Assembly: GCF_014697355.1 (NCBI RefSeq)
Contig: NZ_JACJRQ010000002.1
Location: forward strand, 124,001 to 188,000
Direction: 5' to 3'
Length of the DNA: 64,000 bases
DNA from: Nostoc calcicola FACHB-3891
GTDB lineage: Bacteria > Cyanobacteriota > Cyanobacteriia > Cyanobacteriales > Nostocaceae
Positions within the stretch are counted from its first letter, which is position 1; each line of letters opens with the position of its first letter. Below the pieces are notes generated by a model. It saw only the letters and a program-made list of their open reading frames with translations, did not search any database and had not been told where the DNA came from. The position numbers were made by a program, and so were the translations under genes. Shown piece after piece: positions 8,457-16,774 of the stretch.

Positions 8457-10316
8457 ATGATATATCCTATGTGTCAAAATTGCCAGCAGGTTATAGAACA
8501 GCTAAATATTAACATCGAACTGTTCTTTGAAAAATTAGAAACAGGTTCAAATAAAAAGCAACTGAGCGAACTAGATCGGGAAATTATTTGTCAATCTCTA
8601 TTGGGACAATCTCGACAACACATAGCTAAAATTTTGAATTTCCCTGAACAAAAAATTAGAGATAGACTCAGTAATAATATTTATCCTAGAATAGCAGAAT
8701 TGATGCAACTTGACCAAGAGCAGATAGCTGGTAACTGGGTCAAGCTGATTAATTTATTACTACATCCCAATCGCGGCTATAAATTGAATGCTCCTCCTCA
8801 ATTAAACAATGATAACTTTCAAGGAAGTTTTGGCAGACAAATTTTTATTTATCCCCAAAATCAAGATGTTGTAGAATTGCAACTCCAAGGAACTAAATTT
8901 TATCAGCAAGGACTTTATTACCAAGCCCTAAAATGTTTTCTCTGGGCTTGGAAAAAGGAAAGAGAAATCTATCACGCAGGTAATCCGGAAATTTTGATTT
9001 ATATTAACAATTGTATAATTGAATATAAACAATCTCTATTGCAAGAGAAAAGAATAAAAACTTATACTCTGGCTGTAGTTGTTCCATTTTTTCACAATCA
9101 GGGTCAAGTTGCTGCTGAAATTTTACGAGGAATCGCTCAAATTCAACTCCAAATAAATTTTCCCAGCTTTTCAAAGCTTGCTTTAGAAAAAGAAATAAAT
9201 TTAGAAGATATTAAGCCCGATACATTTTTTAGCTTAAATCATACAGATAATCTGATAGCTTTACGTATTTTAATTGTCAACGATCCGAACAATTTATATG
9301 CCCCATATAGCCAAACCGCAGAAAACTTAGCTCATTTAGCACCACAATTAAACCTGATTGCAATTATCGGTCACTATTCAAGCGAAATGACCAAAAAAGC
9401 ACTAGAATTTTATTCTCAAAATGGACTCGTCTTAATAAACCCTAGTAGTACTTCTAATGAACTTTCTGACTTACCTGGCGGTGAAAGCTTATCGTTTTTT
9501 AGACTTACTACTCAAGATCGTATTAGTGCTACCCAACTAGCTCACTGCTTGATAAAAAGATTTACAGGTAAAAGTCAAATCAAAGTAGCTATTGTCTATA
9601 ACAAAAATAGTAGCTATAGTACTTCATATAGAAATAGTATTAAAAATATTTTAGAAAAATATAATGAAGAGTTTGTTTTCTTAAAAGAATGTAACTCTAT
9701 GAGTGATAAATACTATCATATTCAAGCTTATATTGAAGAAATTAAACAAGATGGAGTCGAGATTATTATCATAATTCCCGATGGAGGAATTGAACCGAAT
9801 TCCCTGGATAATGCTGGGCTGATTAGTCGGTTAAAACTGAATCAATGTCTGTTAGCTGGTTCAGCGACTTTTTATCATGAAAATGTTTTACATTGGATTC
9901 ATGAACAAAGTCAATATAATTTAGTCGATCGCAATGAATGTCAAATTATAGCTTGTGTTCCTTGGCATTGGCACAGTCCAAAAAATGGGTGCAATAGTGA
10001 AAATTTACTAGCGCAGCGTTTTTGTGAAATTGGCACTCAATTATGGGGTGAAGAAAATTTAACTTGGCGTAGTGCAACGGCTTTTGATTCAGTGTTAATA
10101 ATTATGAGAATATTAGAGTTATATTCAATTAAAGATAGCCAATCTTTACTGATAAACCTGAATAAATATTTCAAAGAACAGAAAAAACAAGTAAAGGGAG
10201 TTACGGGAAATATTGAGTTTCAGGAAAATGGCGATCGCCTGAATCCCCCAGCGGAAATAGTAGCTGTAAAATGGAACGTACAACAGCAAAAATGGCAGTG
10301 GGCAATTGAGGAGTAA
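8457..10316 (+). CDS. Cytosolic HTH-like domain fused to type I periplasmic-binding-protein fold
   Basis: A 619-residue protein with no signal peptide or membrane segment. Residues about 35-80 (ELDREIICQSLLGQSRQHIAKI, then KIRDRLSNNIYPRIAELM) match the small HTH-like domain found at the N-terminus of many cyanobacterial NB-ARC/NACHT and WD40 proteins. A TPR-like stretch follows (GTKFYQQGLYYQALKCFLWAW, about 143-165). Residues about 185-560 resemble the Leu/Ile/Val-binding receptor fold: AVVVPFFHNQGQVAAEILRG, IAIIGHYSSEMTKKAL, GLVLINPSSTSNEL, FRLTTQDRISATQLA, KVAIVYNKNSSYSTSY. Such receptors are normally exported; this one should stay in the cytosol and could sense a small ligand. It lies 79 bases after the transporter-kinase, so a joint role is likely. 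The start may instead be ATG 8469. Confidence 0.8.
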   Translation: MIYPMCQNCQQVIEQLNINIELFFEKLETGSNKKQLSELDREIICQSLLGQSRQHIAKILNFPEQKIRDRLSNNIYPRIAELMQLDQEQIAGNWVKLINLLLHPNRGYKLNAPPQLNNDNFQGSFGRQIFIYPQNQDVVELQLQGTKFYQQGLYYQALKCFLWAWKKEREIYHAGNPEILIYINNCIIEYKQSLLQEKRIKTYTLAVVVPFFHNQGQVAAEILRGIAQIQLQINFPSFSKLALEKEINLEDIKPDTFFSLNHTDNLIALRILIVNDPNNLYAPYSQTAENLAHLAPQLNLIAIIGHYSSEMTKKALEFYSQNGLVLINPSSTSNELSDLPGGESLSFFRLTTQDRISATQLAHCLIKRFTGKSQIKVAIVYNKNSSYSTSYRNSIKNILEKYNEEFVFLKECNSMSDKYYHIQAYIEEIKQDGVEIIIIIPDGGIEPNSLDNAGLISRLKLNQCLLAGSATFYHENVLHWIHEQSQYNLVDRNECQIIACVPWHWHSPKNGCNSENLLAQRFCEIGTQLWGEENLTWRSATAFDSVLIIMRILELYSIKDSQSLLINLNKYFKEQKKQVKGVTGNIEFQENGDRLNPPAEIVAVKWNVQQQKWQWAIEE

Positions 10317-10494
10317 AACAGGTTTAATATCTGCATTAAAAACGAATATTTATATAAATTAATAAACGTAAATTACCTGTAATATTATTTCACGAATGCA
10401 TAATGCATAATTCAAAAAACTATACTTTTGCGCCCCGGTTTTGTTTGAGGAAAACTGGTAAAATACACAAAAAACTAATACATGGTTGCGGCAA

Positions 10495-13400
10495 ATGCTC
10501 CAGCGGCTTTGGCGGTGGCTAAAGAGGTATTTTCAGCGTTTATTTAGCAATCAGCAAACTCTTCCCTTGAGGGAACAGAGGAAAGTAGAACCACCGCAAC
10601 GGCTAACAGATGCGGAGTATGAATCGTTATTTTTTGAGTTGCTAGCAGAGGTTGAGCGAGGCTCGACTAAAGGAGAGGTAAAGGCTTTTTTGGATGGAAA
10701 GCGCATCAATAAAGCTCATTTGGTGGAGTGGTTGCGGGGTTTTGGCGAAGGATTGGTAGGTTCACCGAATGATGAATTGGCAAGGCGGATGGTGCAGTTG
10801 GGTGAGTTGGGTATTGGGGAAGTTAGTGATGTTGCTTATGATATTGGGAGGCGGTTGGGAAGAGGAACGAACCGCAGAGGCGCAGAGGACGCGGAGGAAA
10901 AAGCGGAAGCTTGGTTGAACCAAGGCTTTGAACAATATGAAGCTGGGGATTTTGTAGGTGCGATCGCATCTTTCGACAAAGCCATAGAATTCAAACCTGA
11001 CAAATACTCAGTTTGGTTCAAACGAGGTCTGGCGCTGGATAATTTGGGGCGATTTGAACAAGCGATCGCATCTTTCGACAAAGCCATAGAATTCAAAGGT
11101 GACGACCACAAAGCTTGGTACAACCGGGGTGTGGTGCTGGATAATTTGGGGCAATTTGAAGAAGCGATCGCATCTTTCGACAAAGCCATAGAATTCAAAC
11201 CTGATGACGACTCAGCTTGGAACAGCCGGGGTATAGTGCTGCATAATTTGGGGCGATTTGAAGAGGCGATCGCATCTTACGACAAAGCCATAGAATTCAA
11301 AGATGACTTTAACTTAGCTTGGTGCAACCGGGGTGTGGCGCTGACTAATTTGGGGCGAATTGAAGAAGCGATCGCATCTTTCGACAAAGCCATAGAATTC
11401 AAACCTGACGAGGACTCAGCTTGGTACAACCGGGGTGTGGCGCTGGGTAATTTCGGGCGATTTGAAGAAGCGATCGCATCTTATGACAAAGCCATAGAAT
11501 TCAAACCTGACGACGACTTAACTTGGTGCGGCCGGGGTGTGGTACTGGGTGATTTGGGGCAATTTGAAGAAGCGATCGCATCTTATGACAAAGCCATAGA
11601 ATTTAAACCTGACTTTGACTCAGCTTGGAACAGCAGGGGTGTAGTACTGTATAACTTGGGGCGATTTGAAGAAGCGATCGCATCTTATGACAAAGCCATA
11701 GAATTTAAACCTGACTTTGACTCAGCTTGGAACAGCAGGGGTGTAGTACTGTATAACTTGGGGCGATTTGAAGAAGCGATCGTATCTTACGACAAAGCCA
11801 TAGAATTCAAAGGTGACGACTACTCAGCTTGGAACAACCGGGGTTTATCGCTGGCTAATTTGGGGCGATTTGAAGAGGCGATCGCATCTTATGATAAAGC
11901 ATTAGAAATCAAACCTGACCTTCACGGAGCTTGGATTAACCGAGGTAATGCAGCAGGAAATGTAATAGGAGAGAGGACAGATTTCTCTACATTTACTTTA
12001 CTTAATGCAGCAGCACCTAACCTCCTCACTTTAAAATTTAACAATCCTGATTTAAATAAGCGTGGCTATGAGGGAAGATTAGCCAGCTATGAGGAAGGAT
12101 TAAAGCATTGTCAGCAAGACACGCATCCAGAAGGTTGGGGAGAATTACATCAGTCCATAGGCTATGCTCATTACTTCCGAGGACAAGGAAATTCTGACGC
12201 CCGCGATTTTTGGCGCAAAGCTGTTAAAAGTTACAAAACTGCACTGCAAACTCTCACAGCAACAGATTTTCCTGAGTTGCATTTAGAGGTTTTGCAAAAA
12301 TTAATTCGCGTGCAGTTAGATTTAGGCGAAACAGCCGAAGTCGCAGAACTCCAGCGACAAGGCACTGATTTATTACGCCGCTTATTAGATGAACCAAATC
12401 GCTCTGATAGAAGTAAAAAACAACTAGCTCTAAAATTTGCATGGCTTCAACAGTTAACTGTTGATTTAGCAGTGAAATCTGGAGATTTGCTGCAAGCCAT
12501 TGAATTAGCAGAACAAGGAAAAAATACCTGTTTGCGTTGGATTTTAGATAAATGTAATGATGAAAATTCTTCTGTCAGTTATTCACAAATACAACAACTA
12601 CTTAATCCCTCAACTGCCATTATTTACTGGCATCTCAGTTCTTACGCCCTACACACCTTCATCGTCAAACATAACGCCCCATCACCAATTGTCTTAGGAG
12701 AAACCGAGTTTGTTACTCACGCGCAACGCCTACAAGATTTTGAAGCCTGGGTGAAAAATTGGAATCAACAATACGCTGATTATCGAGACAAGGCAAAAGA
12801 CGAACAAAGCCGCAAAAGCTATCCTTGGCGACTATTGATGTCAGAGAAACTTGAGGAGTTAAAAAACATCCTCAATATTTCTGCTATTGAACAAGAATTA
12901 AACAATATTACAAACTTAATTCTCATTCCTCATCGAGATTTGCACCGCTTACCACTCCATGCAATATTTACAGATAACTTCACCATTACTTATTTACCTA
13001 GCGCCCAAATAGGTATAAACTTAAAAAGTTTGAGAGAAACAAATGTCACAGCAATTCATCAACTACCGTTACTGAGTGTAGAACATCCCAAAAGAGAAGA
13101 TTTTCCGATGTTGCCTCATGCAGAAATCGAATCTGCTGCCATTACTCAGCTATTCCAAAACCCTACACCAAAACGAATTGCTGAAGAAGTTGCGACAAAT
13201 ACCACAGTGAAAGCAGCCCTAAAAGATAGTTACAATATTTTTCACTTTACAGGACATAGCACTTATAATTTCCATAATCCTCAAGAATCTGCTTTGGCTC
13301 TCAACGCTAAAGAGTTTCTGACTTTAGGCGAAATTTGCAATATTGAAAATATGAAAATATATCAATTAGTTAGCCTTTCGTCTTGTGAAACTGCCATCAC

Positions 13401-13797
13401 TAGCAACCAAACTATCACTGCTGAATATGTCGGTTTAGTGAGTGCCTTTCTGTATCAAGGCGTTACCAATGTTGTGAGTACATTGTGGACTGTGACTGAC
13501 GATGCTAGTAGTTTTTTGATGATTTATTTTTACTGGCAAATCAAGAAAGGCAAATCGCCAGCAGTCGCCCTTGATAAAGCAAGAAAATGGTTACGTAATT
13601 TAACATTTAGTAAACTTGAAAGAATATATAGAGTAATCTTTGTTAAATTACCATCTGATGAAATGCCTCTGCGGCCTTTTATCAGACGAAAACTCAATCA
13701 AATTAGTCAAATGGAGTTATTAGAAAAGAAAGAGCAACATTTTCAGCATCCCTATTATTGGGCAGGTTTTATAATTACTGGGGGATATAATTTATAA
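10495..13797 (+). CDS. TPR-CHAT protease-like protein
   Basis: About 1100 residues. The N-terminal 125 residues form a helical domain (LTDAEYESLFFELLAEVERG, then GELGIGEVSDVAYDIGRRLG) that often precedes TPRs in cyanobacterial proteins. A repeat-derived linker follows, then ten near-identical 34-residue TPR units (10.9-11.95 kb). After a helical linker comes a C-terminal CHAT domain (caspase/separase-like peptidase) from about 720 to the end. Both catalytic residues are visible: His921 in HFTGHSTYN and Cys964 in LSSCETA, with the supporting LPHAEIESAAI and GVTNVVSTLW patterns. The family cleaves unknown partners, often in stress or immune settings. Two small unknown genes follow closely and are the obvious candidates for partners or targets. 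The start at ATG 10495 is a choice; TTG 10486 is in frame, and neither has a clear ribosome binding site. Confidence 0.9.
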   Translation: MLQRLWRWLKRYFQRLFSNQQTLPLREQRKVEPPQRLTDAEYESLFFELLAEVERGSTKGEVKAFLDGKRINKAHLVEWLRGFGEGLVGSPNDELARRMVQLGELGIGEVSDVAYDIGRRLGRGTNRRGAEDAEEKAEAWLNQGFEQYEAGDFVGAIASFDKAIEFKPDKYSVWFKRGLALDNLGRFEQAIASFDKAIEFKGDDHKAWYNRGVVLDNLGQFEEAIASFDKAIEFKPDDDSAWNSRGIVLHNLGRFEEAIASYDKAIEFKDDFNLAWCNRGVALTNLGRIEEAIASFDKAIEFKPDEDSAWYNRGVALGNFGRFEEAIASYDKAIEFKPDDDLTWCGRGVVLGDLGQFEEAIASYDKAIEFKPDFDSAWNSRGVVLYNLGRFEEAIASYDKAIEFKPDFDSAWNSRGVVLYNLGRFEEAIVSYDKAIEFKGDDYSAWNNRGLSLANLGRFEEAIASYDKALEIKPDLHGAWINRGNAAGNVIGERTDFSTFTLLNAAAPNLLTLKFNNPDLNKRGYEGRLASYEEGLKHCQQDTHPEGWGELHQSIGYAHYFRGQGNSDARDFWRKAVKSYKTALQTLTATDFPELHLEVLQKLIRVQLDLGETAEVAELQRQGTDLLRRLLDEPNRSDRSKKQLALKFAWLQQLTVDLAVKSGDLLQAIELAEQGKNTCLRWILDKCNDENSSVSYSQIQQLLNPSTAIIYWHLSSYALHTFIVKHNAPSPIVLGETEFVTHAQRLQDFEAWVKNWNQQYADYRDKAKDEQSRKSYPWRLLMSEKLEELKNILNISAIEQELNNITNLILIPHRDLHRLPLHAIFTDNFTITYLPSAQIGINLKSLRETNVTAIHQLPLLSVEHPKREDFPMLPHAEIESAAITQLFQNPTPKRIAEEVATNTTVKAALKDSYNIFHFTGHSTYNFHNPQESALALNAKEFLTLGEICNIENMKIYQLVSLSSCETAITSNQTITAEYVGLVSAFLYQGVTNVVSTLWTVTDDASSFLMIYFYWQIKKGKSPAVALDKARKWLRNLTFSKLERIYRVIFVKLPSDEMPLRPFIRRKLNQISQMELLEKKEQHFQHPYYWAGFIITGGYNL
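10869..10897. repeat. GCAGAGGC-type interspersed repeat inside the CHAT gene
   Basis: The DNA CCGCAGAGGCGCAGAGGACG is the common Nostoc intergenic repeat also seen at 13803-13831 (just after this gene), 26251-26268 and 3077-3100. Here it is in frame and encodes the hydrophilic linker NRRGAEDAEEKAEA between the N-terminal domain and the first TPR. Confidence 0.7.
10930..11950 (+). repeat. Tandem array of ten 102-bp TPR units
   Basis: Units of 34 codons (consensus AWxNRGVxLxNLGRFEEAIA then SYDKAIEFKPDxDS) are highly alike at DNA level. Two successive units (from about 11590 and 11692) match over about a full unit length, which points to recent duplication. Almost every unit contains the HIP1 octamer GCGATCGC in the same place (the codons for E-A-I-A); the ninth unit has GCGATCGT instead. 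Confidence 0.85.
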
Positions 13798-13879
13798 AAA
13801 TCACGCAGAGACGCAGAGGCGCAGAGAGCAAGAGAGAGATTGAGTTTTGAAAAAATTGAAGATTACTATATTAGTTGCT

Positions 13880-14266
13880 ATGAAACCTAACAGTATAATT
13901 GCTCTGACAGCTTTTCTTAGTGCTTTAACACAGTTGGATGAACCATTACCAGACAATATTCAAACTCAGCTTAATGAAATTAGCAAAGCACTAATAGACA
14001 ATCCCGATAATATTGGAAATTTAGATGCGATCGCCGAAAGTTATCCATTTTTAGATAAAATTTATCAAACAGAACTTGCTAAACTGGAAAACATTGGCGA
14101 ACGTACTAAAGGTTTACCACCTCTGCCTTTACCAACTGAACCAACTAAGGAATTGACAAATGCAGCAATTAATACTTTTAGTAATCAGAATTCAGTATCT
14201 GCTGCCAAGGAAATTGTACAACCAAATCTCCTGGGAAGGCTTCGGGAACTCATTCATGGCAAGTAA
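13880..14266 (+). CDS. Small unknown protein following TPR-CHAT
   Basis: 128 residues from ATG 13880 (an in-frame TTG at 13847 would add 11). I do not recognise a family. It is mostly helical, with an N-terminal stretch SIIALTAFLSALTQLDEPLP and a segment KALIDNPDNIGNLDAIAESY, then a Pro-rich turn (GLPPLPLPTEPT). The end is basic (LLGRLRELIHGK). It begins 82 bases after the CHAT gene, beyond a GCAGAGGC-type repeat. Its TAA stop directly abuts the ATG of the next gene, so the two are almost certainly translated together. Role unknown; guilt by association makes it a regulator or substrate candidate for the CHAT protease. Confidence 0.65.
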   Translation: MKPNSIIALTAFLSALTQLDEPLPDNIQTQLNEISKALIDNPDNIGNLDAIAESYPFLDKIYQTELAKLENIGERTKGLPPLPLPTEPTKELTNAAINTFSNQNSVSAAKEIVQPNLLGRLRELIHGK

Positions 14267-15670
14267 ATGACTGAACAAATTATTTATCCCAGTATTGATT
14301 TATTCGTCTACGATTTAAAAGATGGTTTAGGAGAAGATGAAAACCAAATCAAGGAGAATTGCCAAAATTTTTGCCGCAAAATATATGGCGATTTAGATGA
14401 AGCAAACTTTCAGAAACAGTATATAGAATTTCTCAATTATAAAGATAATAGTGGAGATGTAATTGAATTACTGGGTAAAGCCCAAACTAGAGAATTTCCA
14501 TCACCTGTAGATGGGTATTATTATCCGTTACAAATTGGCGATATTTACGCGCTGCAAGTTGATTATTCTGGTAAATTAGATGCTAACGGTAAAGTTAATG
14601 ATGCTCCTCAATATATCGACGATGAACCTTTTGTAAAACTCAAAGCAGAAATTACAAATCGCCTATCTCAGCAAACAGGGACAATTGGATAAACTTGGTT
14701 ACTTTGGGGAAAGCTAACCGAAACGAAAACAGAACCGGAAGTTGAAGAAATAGCCAAAGAATGCTATACAAAAATTGTCAGCAATTACAAATGGCAACGC
14801 GATTTTATTGGTAAGGGTAAGTTAGGAGAAGGAACGATTTTTGAATTGTGGTATCATCCGCAAAATTTAGGCGTAGATGGTAAAGAGTTTTGGGATGAAT
14901 TTAGAAAATCAAATTATCACGTCTTAATTTGGTTGTTTCCCGAACATATTTTAGCGGATGAGATGAGGAAACAAGTACAAAATTTATATTATGATTTTTT
15001 GCGCTTATGGCAATACCGTCATAAAGTCGTTTGGTCGTATTATCAAAGTCGCTATCAAAAACATATCCTCAAAAGAGAATATATCGAAATTCAGCCATCA
15101 ATTCAGCAGACAAGCGAGTTACCAAAGCTACTGCAAAGTAATAACCTAAAATTAAGTAAACTCCAAGAAAGTCTGACAAAAAATTTAATCAACTTATCAG
15201 ACTACACCATTGCCTTGAACTATCTAGAAAATCAAAGCCGGACAATTCAATTAAACTTAGAAAATTATCAATCTCATTTAGTAGACATCCAGCAAAAATA
15301 CACAAGTAGCGATTTAAAATTTCTGGAAAAATTTAGCGCCAGTGAATTTTATGGCAAAAAATATCAGCGACAAGTAGAAGTAGATTATGCAATTCTCAGC
15401 CCTGGATTAACGTTATTGCAAAATCTCAACAACACCATCCAAGGTATTATCGACCTAGAGCAAACCAAAAGCGATCGCACCCTCAATACCACTATAGCGA
15501 TCGCAGGTGTCGGACTCGCCACCAGCCAAATACCCTCCGCCGTTATTCTCGCCCAGCCAAACGATTATCAACAACATCTCCGGTTTCGGGCTGAAGTTTT
15601 TAGCTGGAGTGTAGGCATCGGAATTTTCTTTGCTGTGCTAATCTTTATTAGCCTCCGCTTTCGCCGCTAA
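14267..15670 (+). pseudogene. Membrane-anchored unknown protein split by one in-frame TAA
   Basis: Two open stretches, 14267-14692 (141 codons) and 14846-15670 (274 codons), share one frame, and the bases between them are open in that frame apart from the single TAA at 14690-14692. Read through, the product is 467 residues. It would have an N-terminal domain starting MTEQIIYPSIDLFVYDLKDG, and a junction GTIG-stop-TWLLWGKLTETKTEPEVEE. A middle domain follows (GTIFELWYHPQNLGVDGKEF), then a long coiled-coil-like region, and at the C-terminus one or two membrane segments ending FISLRFRR. CAA to TAA is the simplest origin of the stop. Family not recognised. The gene abuts the small unknown gene after TPR-CHAT, so it is probably the membrane component of that locus. 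It may now be dead, read through, or made as two pieces. Confidence 0.75.
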
Positions 15671-15713
15671 AAACTCTTCCCTTAGCGTTGTTTGCTTATT
15701 GAATATTTTAACC

Positions 15714-16622
15714 ATGTCCATCCAACCCACAATCCAAAGCATATACACAGACGGTGCTTGCACTGGTAACCCCGGCCCTGGCGGTTGGGGTGTTGTCGTT
15801 TACTTCAGTGATGGCTCAATTCACGAAATGGGCGATGCATCAGCTCACACCACTAATAATAAAATGGAAATGCAAGCCGCGATCGCCGCCCTCGAATTTC
15901 TGCAAACATCTCAACAAACCCAACCCATCACCCTCTACACTGATAGCGAATATCTAATTAACTGCGTTACCAAGTGGGTGAAAGGCTGGAAAAACAAAGG
16001 CTGGAAAAAAACCGATGGTAAACCAGTCCAAAACCAAGATCTTTTAGAAACCTTAGATGAACTCAATAGCCAACAAGTAAAATGGCAATATGTCAAGGGA
16101 CATTCTGGTAACATAGGTAACGAACGTTGTGATGCGATCGCTCGCACCTATGCTAGCGGTAAAATCCCTTCCCTGCAACAATTATCTTCCACGAATATTT
16201 ATAAAACTTTACCTAATTCAAGGGAAACAAATGTAGCAAAAGTAGCTGATTATGACAAAAATTCTAGAATAAGTAACCAAAATACACACCAAGTCACTAC
16301 TTCTGCACCAGAAATAACCGTTATGGAACCATCTACTGGGCCAAATGCGGCCGCAACCGATGAAACACCGCAGGAAATCAGGGTTTTGCAACTCCGCAAC
16401 TTAGTTGAAACTCTGCGTATAGCTGACGAAATTTCCGAAAAAGGCTACTTAATTACGAGTTCCGAGTTAGCAGATTTAATGGATGTCCACGCCAGTGCTG
16501 TTACCAGTAGAGGGGATCAGTGGCGCTGGCGAAATTGGATAGTCTCACGGGTACGCCGTGAAGGTAATCAAATTCTTTGGGAACTAGAACGTGGGGATCG
16601 AGTGGGAGGGGAAGAGGAGTGA
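15714..16622 (+). CDS. rnhA: Ribonuclease HI with C-terminal extension
   Basis: 302 residues from ATG 15714; a TTG at 15699 would add five residues. Residues 1-150 are RNase HI, which cuts RNA in RNA-DNA hybrids. All four acidic residues are visible: YTDGACTGNPGPGGWG, NNKMEMQAA, YTDSEYLINCV and NERCDAIAR. A linker of about 60 polar residues follows. The last about 80 residues form a second domain (LRNLVETLRIADEISEKGYL, SSELADLMDVHASAVTSRG, then WRWRNWIVSRVRREG) with a helix-turn-helix-like look, common in cyanobacterial RNase HI proteins. Bacterial RNase HI alone is about 155 residues, so half of this protein is extension of unknown role. Confidence 0.93.
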   Translation: MSIQPTIQSIYTDGACTGNPGPGGWGVVVYFSDGSIHEMGDASAHTTNNKMEMQAAIAALEFLQTSQQTQPITLYTDSEYLINCVTKWVKGWKNKGWKKTDGKPVQNQDLLETLDELNSQQVKWQYVKGHSGNIGNERCDAIARTYASGKIPSLQQLSSTNIYKTLPNSRETNVAKVADYDKNSRISNQNTHQVTTSAPEITVMEPSTGPNAAATDETPQEIRVLQLRNLVETLRIADEISEKGYLITSSELADLMDVHASAVTSRGDQWRWRNWIVSRVRREGNQILWELERGDRVGGEEE

Positions 16623-16774
16623 TATCAATTCAAAATTCAAAATTCAAAATTGAAGAAAGCTTGATTCGATCTGGGTTTCCTTCTTTTGTATCTGTCCTTA
16701 TTTCAAATTGGTATGAGTGAGCAGGGGAGGTAGGGAGAGAATAACTCTTAACTCCCCAATGCCCAATGGCCAAC

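Noticed and set aside
10495..13797. TPR-CHAT partner of a type III-E (gRAMP) CRISPR system
   Set aside because: No gRAMP gene nearby; the CRISPR array is 46 kb away with ordinary cas1-cas2. TPR-CHAT proteins are common in cyanobacteria.
14267..15670. Bacterial gasdermin next to a caspase-like protease
   Set aside because: Too long, helical/coiled-coil in the middle and membrane segment at the C-terminus; none of the gasdermin N-terminal beta pattern is seen.
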